Assembly (NCBI GenBank): GCA_002707025.1
Contig: PALG01000032.1
Span: 1 to 64,000 of the forward strand
Direction: 5' to 3'
DNA: 64,000 nucleotides
Source of the DNA: Flavobacteriaceae bacterium
Lineage (GTDB): Bacteria > Bacteroidota > Bacteroidia > Flavobacteriales > Flavobacteriaceae
A model generated the notes under the pieces. That model saw only the letters and a list, made by a program, of their open reading frames with translations, did not search any database and was not told where the DNA came from. Shown one piece after another: positions 53,843-62,399 of this stretch (its first letter is position 1; each line of letters begins with the position of its first letter). A program made the translations under genes and the position numbers.

Positions 53843-54094
53843 TTATTTCTTGAATTTAGCATATTTGTTCTTGAACTTGTCAATACGTCCAGCAGTATCC
53901 ACCAATTTACTCTTCCCAGTGTAATATGGATGAGAGGTTCTTGAAATTTCCAATTTTACCAATGGGTATTCTACACCGTCTACTTCGATGGTTTCTTTTG
54001 TATCGGCTGTAGATTTTGATAAAAACACATCGTCGTTGGACATGTCCTTAAAGGCTACCAATCTGTAATTCTCTGGGTGTATATCTTTTCTCAT
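53843..54094 (-). CDS. rpmE2: 50S ribosomal protein L31, type B
   Basis: The 83-residue protein begins [21 protein letters not shown] and has [33 protein letters not shown]. It contains no cysteine, so it is the zinc-independent (C-minus) paralogue type, which in some bacteria replaces the zinc form under zinc starvation. A good promoter is upstream and a terminator follows. Confidence 0.96.
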   Translation of the reverse strand: MRKDIHPENYRLVAFKDMSNDDVFLSKSTADTKETIEVDGVEYPLVKLEISRTSHPYYTGKSKLVDTAGRIDKFKNKYAKFKK

Positions 54095-54133
54095 CGTTCT
54101 AAAATATTAAATGCTCCTCGATTTTTGAGTGTG

Positions 54134-54163
54134 CAAATTTAAGCAATAATTATAAATGCGCAA
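54134..54163 (-). promoter_or_regulatory. Promoter of rpmE2
   Basis: On the minus strand TAAATTTG (54134-54141) has TTG (54161-54163) 19 bases upstream. No Zur-like palindrome was seen by eye. The start near 54130 gives a 36-base leader. Confidence 0.68.
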
Positions 54164-54248
54164 TAGTTTCCATAAATTTTTAGTAAAAAATATCCCGTAA
54201 CATTTTAGTACATTTGCTTACTAACTTGGCAAACCAAAATACAAAACT

Positions 54249-54779
54249 ATGGAAACTCAAACAGCTTCAGTTAAAAAAATTGCCCTTAATTATGGTCTGT
54301 TATTAGGCCTTGCTTCTATTGCACTTTCAGTATTGACCTATGTAATGGGGGTTCATTTGGAACGTCCTTGGTGGGCATCAGTCTTGGGAATTGCCATCAT
54401 GGTCTTATTTATTGTTTTCGGATTAAAGACCTTTAAAAAAGACAACGGAGGGTTTCTCTCTTTAGGGGAAGCCTTAAAAGTAGGCTTAGCTATTTCCTTA
54501 ATCGCCGGAATTTTAGGGGTTATTTACAACTACCTATTCATGACGGTTATTGAACCCGACATGGTGAACCAAATGCTGGAAATGACCCGCGAACAAATGT
54601 TGGAGCAAAATCCAGACATGCCAGACGACCAAATGGAAATGGCACTTGGCATGACTGAAAAATTTATGAGCCCGCCCATTATGGCAGCCATAGGTATTAT
54701 TTTTTCACTCTTCCTCGGGTTTATCATTTCTTTGATAGCCGGTTTAGTGATGAAACAAAACCGTCCAGAAAATTATTAA
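54249..54779 (+). CDS. DUF4199 membrane protein
   Basis: The 176-residue protein has four TM helices (about 12-30, 42-58, 75-98, 140-165) and a Met/Glu/Asp-rich loop (NQMLEMTREQMLEQNPDMP) between TM3 and TM4. The start, the FLSLGEALKVGLAISLIAGILGVIYNY segment and the length match DUF4199, common in Bacteroidetes. Function unknown. It precedes a glycosyltransferase by 4 bases. A TACATTTG box lies at 54209-54216. Confidence 0.82.
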   Translation: METQTASVKKIALNYGLLLGLASIALSVLTYVMGVHLERPWWASVLGIAIMVLFIVFGLKTFKKDNGGFLSLGEALKVGLAISLIAGILGVIYNYLFMTVIEPDMVNQMLEMTREQMLEQNPDMPDDQMEMALGMTEKFMSPPIMAAIGIIFSLFLGFIISLIAGLVMKQNRPENY

Positions 54780-54783
54780 TTGA

Positions 54784-55737
54784 ATGAATCTATCCATCGT
54801 CATTCCACTTCTTAACGAAGACGAATCCCTAAATGAATTATACCATTGGATTGCCCAAGTTATGCAGTCCAATGGTTTTTCTTATGAAATTCTTTTTATC
54901 GACGATGGTAGTACCGATCATTCCTGGGAGGTCATTACCCAACTTTCCCAAAAAGATCCCAATGTAAAAGGCATCCGTTTTTTGAAAAACTTCGGAAAAT
55001 CCCAAGCACTCCATGCAGGATTTGCCCGCACTTCGGGAGAGGTGGTCATTACCATGGATGCCGACCTACAGGACAATCCCGAGGAAATCCCCGAATTATA
55101 TAACATGATTACCGAAGAGGGCTACGATCTTGTTTCGGGCTGGAAAAAGAAACGCTACGACCCTCTTATTGGCAAAAACCTACCTTCCAAACTTTTTAAT
55201 TTCGCCGCACGAAAAACCTCCAAGGTTAAGTTACATGATTTTAACTGCGGACTTAAAGCCTATAAAAGTGACGTGGTAAAGAATATTGAAGTGACCGGCG
55301 AAATGCACCGCTACATTCCGGTTTTGGCCAAAAATGCAGGCTTTCATAACATTGGCGAAAAAGTGGTGCAACATCAAGCCCGAAAATACGGAACGACCAA
55401 ATTTGGTATGGAGCGTTTTGTACGCGGCTTTTTGGACCTTATCACTATTTCCTTTTTGTCCCGCTTCGGAAAACGTCCCATGCATTTATTTGGCGCTTGG
55501 GGAGCCATTATGTTAATGATAGGTTTCCTATTTGCCTTGTATTTGGGAATCGACAAATTGTTCCTCAACCCTACCGGCAGATTGATCACCGAAAGACCCC
55601 AGTTTTACCTCGCTCTTACCGCCATGATTTTGGGAAGTCAGTTTTTTGTCGCCGGATTTCTAGGGGAGTTGATCCTTCGGAATAAGAAAGAACAAAAAAA
55701 CTACCTCATTAAAGAAGTGATAAATCCCAAGGAATAA
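54784..55737 (+). CDS. Family 2 glycosyltransferase with two TM helices
   Basis: The 317-residue protein has a GT2 domain (about 1-215) with SIVIPLLNEDESLNEL, DDGSTD (40-45) and TMDADLQDNPEEIP (DxD-type). Two C-terminal TM helices lie near 235-255 and 275-300. The layout matches the DPM1/GtrB/ArnC group, which transfers sugars to a polyprenyl carrier. The acceptor is unknown. It forms a unit with DUF4199; the phosphohexomutase starts 46 bases later. Confidence 0.9.
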   Translation: MNLSIVIPLLNEDESLNELYHWIAQVMQSNGFSYEILFIDDGSTDHSWEVITQLSQKDPNVKGIRFLKNFGKSQALHAGFARTSGEVVITMDADLQDNPEEIPELYNMITEEGYDLVSGWKKKRYDPLIGKNLPSKLFNFAARKTSKVKLHDFNCGLKAYKSDVVKNIEVTGEMHRYIPVLAKNAGFHNIGEKVVQHQARKYGTTKFGMERFVRGFLDLITISFLSRFGKRPMHLFGAWGAIMLMIGFLFALYLGIDKLFLNPTGRLITERPQFYLALTAMILGSQFFVAGFLGELILRNKKEQKNYLIKEVINPKE

Positions 55738-55783
55738 CGGCAAGAATCACTAATTTTGCATTTTCAGAGGAATAAAACAACCT

Positions 55784-57487
55784 ATGCGATACGTAGATCC
55801 CGAAATTCTTGAAAAAGCCAATCAGTGGCTCACTCCCTTTTTTGATGAAAACACCCAGCAAACCATCAAGGAACTCATTGCTTATGATACCGAAACCCTG
55901 GAGGATAGCTTTTATAAATCTTTAGAATTTGGTACAGGAGGCATGCGCGGAATTATGGGCGTGGGTGATAACCGAATCAATAAATACACCCTTGGAAAAA
56001 ACACACAGGGGCTTTCCAATTATTTAAAAAAGAGCTTTCCTTCGGAAAGCCTAAAAGTAGCCATTGCCTACGATTGCCGACATAATAGCAAGGAATTGGC
56101 ACAAGTGGTTGCCAAGGTTTTTTCCGCCAATGGAATTCAGGTATATCTGTTTTCAGACTTACGCCCCACCCCAGAGCTTTCTTTTGCCGTTCGACATTTG
56201 GAGTGCCAATGCGGCATTGTGCTTACCGCTTCCCATAATCCTCCAGAATATAATGGCTATAAGGTTTACTGGAAAGACGGCGGACAATTGGTGCCACCAC
56301 AGGATGGTGAAATTATCCAGGAAATCAACGATTTAAAATATACTGATGTAAATTTCCACGGAAAGGAAGACCTCATCCAATTAGTAGATGAGGAAATAGA
56401 CAATGCCTTTGCTGAAGCTTCAGTGACCCACGGAAGCTTTCAAACACCGAGGGAAGCTAAAAATGCCATAAAGATTGTCTTTACCTCCCTTCACGGAACT
56501 TCCATTACCCTAGTTCCGAAGGTATTGGAAAAGGCGGGCTATAAAAATGTTTCCATTGTGGAAGCGCAGGCCGAACCCAATGGGGATTTCCCTACGGTGG
56601 CATCCCCCAACCCAGAGGAACCCGCCGCGCTTAAAATGGCACTGGAGCAAGCAGAGCAAGAAGATGCCGACCTAGTGATTGGCACCGATCCCGATTGCGA
56701 CCGATTGGGAATTGCTGTTCGTGATTCCCAAGGAAAAATGACCTTGCTCAATGGAAATCAAGCCATGATCGTAAAAACCCATTTCTTATTGGAACAATGG
56801 AAAAAAGCAGGGAAATTGGACGGAACCCAGTTTGTAGGCTCTACCATTGTCTCTACCCCTATGCTAAAAAAGATGACCGAAAGCTACGGTGTTACCTATA
56901 TGGAGGGACTTACCGGATTTAAATGGATTGCCAAAATGATCAAAGACCATCCAAATCTCAGTCTTATTGGTGGTGGTGAAGAAAGTTTTGGATACATGGT
57001 AGGTGATTTTGTACGGGATAAGGACGCGGTCACCGCCACGCTATTGATCTGTGAAATTGCCGCCCAGAAAAAAGCGGAAGGAAGCACTATCCATAGCTAT
57101 CTTCAGAAGATTTATGAAGAATATGGCTTCTACAGTGAAGCATTAATTTCTTTGGTAAAAAAAGGCAAAAAAGGAGCTGAGGAAATTCAGGAGATCATGA
57201 AAAATCTTCGGGAACATCCGCCAAAACAAATTGGAGGAAGTGCCGTAAAAATAGTGGAGGATTACCAACTAAGTACTTCCAGGGATGTATTGGAGGGCAC
57301 ATCAAAGCCTTTGGACATTCCAAAATCGAATGTACTCATTTTTTATACGGAAGAGGGCAGTAAAATTGCCGCAAGACCTAGCGGTACCGAACCCAAGATT
57401 AAATTTTATATTAGTGTGAATGGGGAGGATTCAGAAGCCTTGGAAGAAAAGATTACCGCCATTAAAACCGATTTAGAGCTTTCATGA
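55784..57487 (+). CDS. Phosphoglucomutase/phosphomannomutase
   Basis: The 567-residue alpha-D-phosphohexomutase interconverts hexose-1- and hexose-6-phosphates. The phosphoserine loop is [13 protein letters not shown], the metal loop is [10 protein letters not shown] (about 300), the sugar-binding loop is GGEESFGY and the phosphate-binding loop is [12 protein letters not shown]. Length fits the PGM2-like group. Its stop overlaps the ABC exporter ATG (ATGA). Confidence 0.94.
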   Translation: MRYVDPEILEKANQWLTPFFDENTQQTIKELIAYDTETLEDSFYKSLEFGTGGMRGIMGVGDNRINKYTLGKNTQGLSNYLKKSFPSESLKVAIAYDCRHNSKELAQVVAKVFSANGIQVYLFSDLRPTPELSFAVRHLECQCGIVLTASHNPPEYNGYKVYWKDGGQLVPPQDGEIIQEINDLKYTDVNFHGKEDLIQLVDEEIDNAFAEASVTHGSFQTPREAKNAIKIVFTSLHGTSITLVPKVLEKAGYKNVSIVEAQAEPNGDFPTVASPNPEEPAALKMALEQAEQEDADLVIGTDPDCDRLGIAVRDSQGKMTLLNGNQAMIVKTHFLLEQWKKAGKLDGTQFVGSTIVSTPMLKKMTESYGVTYMEGLTGFKWIAKMIKDHPNLSLIGGGEESFGYMVGDFVRDKDAVTATLLICEIAAQKKAEGSTIHSYLQKIYEEYGFYSEALISLVKKGKKGAEEIQEIMKNLREHPPKQIGGSAVKIVEDYQLSTSRDVLEGTSKPLDIPKSNVLIFYTEEGSKIAARPSGTEPKIKFYISVNGEDSEALEEKITAIKTDLELS

Positions 57488-59310
57488 AGTATTTCAGAAA
57501 AATATTAAAATACGCGAAACCCTACCGTGCATACGCATGGTTAAATATTGTCGCCAACATTTTCTATGCATTATTTGGCACTTTGGCTTTTGTCTCCTTA
57601 ATGCCCATGCTGAAAGTACTTTTCGATAATTCCGTAAAAGTAACCACCCCACCGGTGTATGAAGGCATTACCAAGGCAGGGGATTACTTTGAAGCGTATA
57701 TGAATTACTTCATTACTCAAAAAATTGAAGCTTCTGGTGAATTAAGTGCCCTCATGATCATGATTGGATTGGTGATTGGCACCTTTTTACTGAAGAACTT
57801 TTTTGGATATCTGGCCATGTTTTTTATTACCTTCCTTCGGAATGGGGTTTTGAAAGACCTTCGGAATGACCTCTATAAAAAAACCGTAGCGCTTCCGGTT
57901 TCTTTCTATTCCGAAAAAAGAAAAGGAGATACCATAGCCCGAATTTCGACCGATGTATTGGAAATTCAGCATTCCTTTCTTTCCATATTGGAGCTGATTG
58001 TTCGGGAACCCCTCATGATTATCTTCACCATTATTGCGATGCTCACCATAAGCGTGAAGCTCACTATTTTTGTATTCATCTTCATTCCCGTATCAGGATT
58101 TGTGATTTCCCTTATTGGGAAAAGTTTGAAGCGCCACAGTGATAATGTGCAAAAGGAACAGGGTTTCTTTCTTTCTATCTTGGAAGAAACCTTGGGCGGA
58201 CTCAAGATTATTAAAGGATTTAATGCAGAAAAGATTTTTAATGAAAAGTTTCAAGGAAGTACGTCTCGATTTTTCAAATATTCCAACACCCTTTTGAACC
58301 GACAAAACCTAGCCTCTCCTATAAGTGAGTTTTTAGGCATTGTAGTCATTGCGATCTTATTATGGTTTGGGGGCTCGATGGTCTTGGTGGAAAAAACACT
58401 TCCGCCAGAAGCCTTTATCGTCTACATGGGACTGGCCTATAATATTCTTACCCCTGCCAAAGCCATTAGCAAAGCGAGTTATGGAGTGAAAAAAGGAAAT
58501 GCCGCCGCAGAAAGGGTATTGGAGATTCTGGAAACGGAATCTACCATTAAGGATAAGGAGTCAGCCATCAAAAAAGAGTCGTTTGAAGCTGCCATCCAAT
58601 TAGAAACTATTTCCTTTAAGTATGAAGAAGACTGGGTATTGCAGGACTTTTCGCTAAAAGTCCCTAAAGGAAGCACAGTGGCTTTAGTAGGACAAAGTGG
58701 AAGTGGAAAGAGTACGATAGCCAATCTTTTGACCCGTTTTTATGATGTGAACAAAGGAACCATCTCCATAGATGGAACCAATATTAAGGATATTTCACTA
58801 AAATCTTTGAGAAGCCTAATGGGATTGGTAACACAGGATTCCATTCTTTTTAACGATACTGTGAAAGGAAATTTATTGATTGCCAATGAAGATGCTTCCG
58901 AAGAAGCCATTATAGAAGCACTAAAGGTAGCCAATGCATGGGAGTTCGTTCAACATCTTCCGCAAGGCATTCATACCAATATTGGAGATAGCGGTAATAA
59001 GCTAAGCGGCGGACAAAAGCAACGGCTAAGTATTGCAAGGGCCGTATTGAAAAATCCCCCAATCATGATTTTGGATGAAGCGACATCTGCCTTGGATACC
59101 GAAAGTGAACGACTGGTGCAGGATGCTTTAGAAAAAATGATGCAAAACCGAACCTCGGTAGTCATTGCACACCGATTGTCTACCATACAGAATGCCGACT
59201 TGATTGTAGTCCTTAGTAAAGGTAAAATCGTAGAAAAGGGCAAACACCAAGAACTTCTTGAAAAGAAAGGCACTTATTATAGTTTGGTGGAAATGCAATC
59301 CCTATCCTAA
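57484..59310 (+). CDS. ABC exporter, fused permease and ATPase
   Basis: The 608-residue half transporter has six TM helices (about 15-320) and a nucleotide-binding domain with Walker [10 protein letters not shown] (about 405), signature LSGGQKQR and Walker [11 protein letters not shown]. The layout is that of MsbA and other lipid or peptide exporters; the cargo is unknown. It follows the phosphohexomutase with a 4-base overlap, so a role in envelope-lipid or polysaccharide export is possible. No plus-strand terminator follows it; the hairpin after it has its T run only on the minus strand. Confidence 0.9.
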   Translation: MKYFRKILKYAKPYRAYAWLNIVANIFYALFGTLAFVSLMPMLKVLFDNSVKVTTPPVYEGITKAGDYFEAYMNYFITQKIEASGELSALMIMIGLVIGTFLLKNFFGYLAMFFITFLRNGVLKDLRNDLYKKTVALPVSFYSEKRKGDTIARISTDVLEIQHSFLSILELIVREPLMIIFTIIAMLTISVKLTIFVFIFIPVSGFVISLIGKSLKRHSDNVQKEQGFFLSILEETLGGLKIIKGFNAEKIFNEKFQGSTSRFFKYSNTLLNRQNLASPISEFLGIVVIAILLWFGGSMVLVEKTLPPEAFIVYMGLAYNILTPAKAISKASYGVKKGNAAAERVLEILETESTIKDKESAIKKESFEAAIQLETISFKYEEDWVLQDFSLKVPKGSTVALVGQSGSGKSTIANLLTRFYDVNKGTISIDGTNIKDISLKSLRSLMGLVTQDSILFNDTVKGNLLIANEDASEEAIIEALKVANAWEFVQHLPQGIHTNIGDSGNKLSGGQKQRLSIARAVLKNPPIMILDEATSALDTESERLVQDALEKMMQNRTSVVIAHRLSTIQNADLIVVLSKGKIVEKGKHQELLEKKGTYYSLVEMQSLS

Positions 59311-59328
59311 ATTATAGCCACCCTAAAT

Positions 59329-59416
59329 AAAAAAAAGCGGTCCTAAGACCGCTTCTCCTAATGTTCCAACATTGTACTTGGGGCTTACAATGTGGTTGAT
59401 TATTCATACATAAGTG
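59329..59416 (-). ncRNA. Candidate small RNA A, about 88 nt
   Basis: On the minus strand a consensus promoter (59420-59449) leads into the start CTTATGTAT. Hairpin 1 follows: CCACATTGTA with TACAATGTTGG and loop AGCCCCAAG. The unit ends in a perfect 8-bp terminator stem, AAGCGGTC (59335-59342) with GACCGCTT (59347-59354), followed by eight T. The next plus-strand gene ends at 59310, so nothing downstream is read as mRNA. It shares start motif, loop and terminator layout with unit B. Confidence 0.65.
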
Positions 59417-59419
59417 ATT

Positions 59420-59449
59420 CAAAGATACACGTAAATTTTATATTTCCAA
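59420..59449 (-). promoter_or_regulatory. Promoter of small RNA A
   Basis: On the minus strand TATCTTTG (59420-59427) has TTG (59447-59449) 19 bases upstream, an exact match to the consensus used by genes in this window. Transcription would start near 59416. Confidence 0.72.
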
Positions 59450-59560
59450 AAAAAATATGCATTTAATCTGTTTAAATGTGCTTTTCATCGATAAAAAAAT
59501 TTTGAAAAGAGTGAAAAGGAAAGATTTTACTTACAAAAATAATATTCCAGGATAAGGCAT

Positions 59561-59650
59561 AAAAAAAACGGGCCAGCCCCCGCTAAGGCCCGTTTAATGC
59601 GGTTCTAATTACAGTTGGGGCTGATAACTAAGAACCTATACATAAGAAGT
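59561..59650 (-). ncRNA. Candidate small RNA B, about 90 nt
   Basis: On the minus strand CTTATGTAT (59646-59638) begins the unit. A hairpin follows, GGTTCT with AGAACC, with further pairs and a loop containing AGCCCCAAC. The terminator is a perfect 9-bp stem, AAACGGGCC (59566-59574) with GGCCCGTTT (59587-59595), followed by eight T. The terminator loop contains GGGGGCT, complementary to the AGCCCC of the first loop, so a pseudoknot is possible. No clean promoter is visible upstream, unlike unit A. Confidence 0.55.
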
Positions 59651-59764
59651 ATGTGGTAAATTTAGTAAAAATTTTCCTACAGAATACATTTTATCGGTTT
59701 TTTTTTTCACTTAATCGTAATTTTAACATATATAATTAAATTATGAAGTCATTAAACCATCCCC

Positions 59765-59772
59765 TACTTTTG
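59765..59772 (+). promoter_or_regulatory. -7 box of the second ECF sigma gene
   Basis: TACTTTTG matches TAnnTTTG exactly and lies 25 bases before the TTG start codon. No clear -33 TTG is seen. This is a housekeeping-type promoter, in contrast to the ECF-type promoter of the first sigma operon. Confidence 0.55.
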
Positions 59773-59797
59773 AAGTCTATACTATAAAGTTACTTTT

Positions 59798-60346
59798 TTG
59801 GTTCAGGAAAAGACATTTATAAAAGCGCTCAAGTCTCCAAAGGAAAAGGAAGCAGCCTTCAGGGAATTGGTACGGTTATACAAAGAGCGGCTCTATTGGC
59901 ACATACGAAAAATAGTGTTGAACCATGACGATGCCGATGATGTCTTGCAGAACACGTTTATAAAGATTTTTAAAAATATTGATCATTTTAAGGGGGATAG
60001 TAAGTTGTATACGTGGATGTATCGCATTGCAACCAACGAATCCATCACTTTTATCAATAGGCGTGCAAAACGTTATAAAATCTCTTCTGAAGAAGTACAA
60101 GAACGGGCTATTGAAAACCTTACTACCGACGTCTATTTTGAAGGAGATGAAATTCAATGGAAGCTACAAAAAGCCATTTCCAAGCTTCCCCAAAAGCAAC
60201 AATTGGTTTTTAAAATGAAATATTTTGAGGAACTTACTTATGAGGAGCTTTCTGAAATTTTAGAAACTTCGGTTGGGGGCTTAAAGAGCAGCTATCATAT
60301 TGCCGTAAAAAAAATTACAGCTTATCTAAAGAATGAAACTTTATAA
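59798..60346 (+). CDS. ECF RNA polymerase sigma factor
   Basis: The 182-residue protein has sigma region 2 (about 18-95: RELVRLYKERLYWHIRKIVLNHDDADDVLQNTFIKIFKNI ... YTWMYRIATNES) and region 4 (about 125-178: AISKLPQKQQLVFKMKYFEELTYEELSEILETSVGGLKSS). The start is TTG at 59798, the only start codon fitting the conserved N-terminus. It is followed 24 bases later by an anti-sigma-like gene and then a CpxP-like gene, a typical envelope-stress module. Confidence 0.92.
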   Translation: MVQEKTFIKALKSPKEKEAAFRELVRLYKERLYWHIRKIVLNHDDADDVLQNTFIKIFKNIDHFKGDSKLYTWMYRIATNESITFINRRAKRYKISSEEVQERAIENLTTDVYFEGDEIQWKLQKAISKLPQKQQLVFKMKYFEELTYEELSEILETSVGGLKSSYHIAVKKITAYLKNETL

Positions 60347-60370
60347 CTTTATGTAAGTCAAAGTAAAAAA

Positions 60371-60859
60371 ATGAAAAAAATACCTAAATACCCGCATGGT
60401 TTTAAAACTCCAAAAGGCTACTTTGAAGGACTTGAAGAACAGCTATTTGCAAAAGTTCAGGAAGAAAAGCTGCCAAAGGATTTAGGCTTCAAAATACCGG
60501 AAACCTATTTTGAGACTTTCGAAGCACGCCTTCTTACCCAAATCCCTTCAGAAGGAAAATCGGTAAAGGTGATTCCTTTTTATCGTACAAAGTGGCTTAA
60601 ATTGGGTATTGCGATTGCAGCTTCATTAGTACTGGGGTGGTTTATTCTGGCCCCAAAATCTTCAACTACCCTAGAAGTAGCGGAAGTGGAAAACTATATT
60701 GAAAGTCATGGATTAGACATGGCTTCTTTTGAAATTGCACAATTGCTTTCCGAAGAAGAAATTGACGAATTAATCATGGAAAGTGAGTTTCTTTCCTCAG
60801 AAAGTATGGAAGATTATTTACTGGAAAACCTTGACGACACCACCTTACTAATAGAATAA
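60371..60859 (+). CDS. Single-TM probable anti-sigma factor with duplicated motif
   Basis: The 162-residue protein has a cytoplasmic N-terminus with two copies of one motif: GFKTPKGYFEGLEEQL (about 8-23) and GFKIPETYFETFEARL (about 36-51). One TM helix follows (about 74-93), then an acidic periplasmic tail ending LLENLDDTTLLIE. It sits directly after a sigma factor, the usual place of an anti-sigma. No zinc motif is visible. Confidence 0.75.
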   Translation: MKKIPKYPHGFKTPKGYFEGLEEQLFAKVQEEKLPKDLGFKIPETYFETFEARLLTQIPSEGKSVKVIPFYRTKWLKLGIAIAASLVLGWFILAPKSSTTLEVAEVENYIESHGLDMASFEIAQLLSEEEIDELIMESEFLSSESMEDYLLENLDDTTLLIE

Positions 60860-60862
60860 CTT

Positions 60863-61294
60863 ATGAAAAAAATACTCCTACTCCTCCTATTTGCCTCTAC
60901 CATTGCCATGGCACAACGAGGCGAGAAACTAAAGGCCTACAAAACGGCATTTATTACCGAAGCCTTGGATTTAACCGCTTCCGAAGCTGAAAAATTTTGG
61001 CCTATTTATAACGTTCATGAGGATAAGATGATGGCACTTCGCAAATCGGAACGCAAGGAAATTTTTGAAACCGTTCGGCATAATTTGGAGTCCCTTTCCG
61101 AAGAAGAGGCAAACAAACTGATAGACAGGATGGTGGATTTAAAATCGAAAGAATTTACTTACGAAAAAGAATTGATTCAGAACTTGAAAGGCATCCTTCC
61201 GGCCAAAAAAATCATCCGACTTAAAAAAGCCGAAGAAGAATTTAAACACATGTTATTGGATAAGTTCAGAAACCGAAAAGGGCGTCATCCTTAA
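60863..61294 (+). CDS. CpxP/Spy-like secreted protein
   Basis: The 143-residue protein has a signal peptide (1-17, ending TIAMAQ) and a mature chain that is almost wholly helical and charged. The LTASEAEKFWPIYNVHEDKMMALR segment is related to the LTxxQ repeat of CpxP/Spy. A second helical hairpin (EEEANKLIDRMVDLKSKEF) and a basic tail follow. Such proteins often sit in flavobacterial ECF modules as sensors or periplasmic chaperones. Its stop overlaps the convergent lipoprotein gene end by 4 bases. Confidence 0.8.
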   Translation: MKKILLLLLFASTIAMAQRGEKLKAYKTAFITEALDLTASEAEKFWPIYNVHEDKMMALRKSERKEIFETVRHNLESLSEEEANKLIDRMVDLKSKEFTYEKELIQNLKGILPAKKIIRLKKAEEEFKHMLLDKFRNRKGRHP

Positions 61295-62331
61295 CGTTTA
61301 AATTTCAATTTGGAAATTCGGTTCTGTCCACTGGCAAAGGCTACCGAGTCATTTACAAATTCCAAAGCATAAAATCCCTCTGAAGACAATTCCTTCCAGG
61401 TTTGCCCTTGGTCGGGACTGTAGGAAATTCCTTGGGATCCCACGGCCATCAACTGACTTCCTTGGGTGCCGGGCACAAAAGATATGGAAGAACGGTACCC
61501 TGGGCCTTTTCCATTAGCCATCAATTTCCAGGTAGCACCTCCATCAAAAGTAATGGCTTTATTGCCTTCATTAAAACTTTTATCTTCCCAGTTTCCACCG
61601 AAAACCACTCCCATATTTTCATCGTAAAAATCGATAGAATAAATCCCTGTCATTGCCTTTCCTTGCAAAATGGGAGTATCGTATACTTTCCACGTGAGTC
61701 CTTTATCGGGCGTATGAAACACCCGTGCTTTTTTACCTCCTGTGGCAATCCAAGCGTTGGTTCCATAAATAGCAATGTTGGTATTGCTCGCTGCAAATCC
61801 GGCTTCTCCAAGAGCTACTTCAGGAAGATGATCGCATAAAATTTTCTTCCAATTGTTTCCGCCATCCCTTGTAATAATGATAGACAAACAATTTTCGGTA
61901 GGATCCCCCATAGCAATCCCCTCTTCGTCGTTCCAAAACGCCATGGAATCGTAAAAAACCTTTTCTCCTTCTTCCACATACACTTCTTCGATATGGGTAG
62001 CTTCTTTACCATCAAAATCTATTTTATATAAAACAGCAGGGTTGGCAACACTTAGAACAAAAACAGCCTCCTTGTTCATTGCCAAAGATCTAAAATGCAA
62101 TGAAGAGTCTTCATACTTAATGGTAGCCAGTTTCGGTTGATCCCCATCAATAAACCCCACCATTCCTTTATTTGCCGCGAACCAAACTTGCTCTTCGTTT
62201 AAAGGTGCAATGGCCCGGATACTCAAACTGTCTACAAATACATTTTCAATCGCCACACTTTTAATGGCAGGGAACTCTTCGGAACAAGAAAAAAGAAGAC
62301 CAATGAAAAGAATTGATATAAAAAATCTCAT
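61291..62331 (-). CDS. Beta-propeller lipoprotein, Ycf48/BNR-like
   Basis: The 346-residue protein has a lipoprotein signal (MRFFISILFIGLLFSC). Its repeated beta-propeller blades carry Asp-box-like motifs (ITRDGGNNWKK, TPDKGLTWKV, TFDGGATWKL, SPDQGQTWKE). This is the pattern of Ycf48/sialidase-type BNR repeats. Often annotated as oxidoreductase without evidence; no catalytic site is visible. Likely an outer-membrane-anchored binding protein. Confidence 0.82.
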   Translation of the reverse strand: MRFFISILFIGLLFSCSEEFPAIKSVAIENVFVDSLSIRAIAPLNEEQVWFAANKGMVGFIDGDQPKLATIKYEDSSLHFRSLAMNKEAVFVLSVANPAVLYKIDFDGKEATHIEEVYVEEGEKVFYDSMAFWNDEEGIAMGDPTENCLSIIITRDGGNNWKKILCDHLPEVALGEAGFAASNTNIAIYGTNAWIATGGKKARVFHTPDKGLTWKVYDTPILQGKAMTGIYSIDFYDENMGVVFGGNWEDKSFNEGNKAITFDGGATWKLMANGKGPGYRSSISFVPGTQGSQLMAVGSQGISYSPDQGQTWKELSSEGFYALEFVNDSVAFASGQNRISKLKFKR

Positions 62332-62374
62332 GGAAAATATTTTTCACAAAAGTAATGAAACCCACAAAGAATGC

Positions 62375-62382
62375 TACCTTTG
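62375..62382 (+). promoter_or_regulatory. -7 box of the RsmB-like gene
   Basis: TACCTTTG matches TAnnTTTG and lies 17 bases before the ATG at 62400. It overlaps the upstream in-frame extension, which supports the later start. Confidence 0.6.
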
Positions 62383-62399
62383 CAACCAATAAATTGACT

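Larger units (their letters stand above)
59311..59797. other. Gene-free stretch holding two tandem candidate small RNAs
   Basis: This 487-base spacer between the ABC exporter and an ECF sigma gene contains no credible coding frame longer than about 30 codons. It holds two minus-strand units described separately at 59329-59416 and 59561-59650. The rest (59417-59560 and 59651-59797) is AT-rich with long T runs and a promoter box for the sigma gene at 59765-59772. Confidence 0.7.

Noticed and set aside
59329-59354. Terminator hairpin as the end of the ABC exporter mRNA
   Set aside because: The T run follows the stem only on the minus strand; on the plus strand CTCCTAATG follows. It therefore belongs to small RNA A.
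59560-59650. Leader-peptide attenuator in unit B (12-codon frame ATG TAT AGG...)
   Set aside because: No gene lies downstream on the minus strand to be attenuated, and unit A has no equivalent frame.
62355-62399. N-terminal extension of the RsmB-like protein
   Set aside because: The extension contains the -7 promoter box at 62375-62382, so it would not be transcribed.
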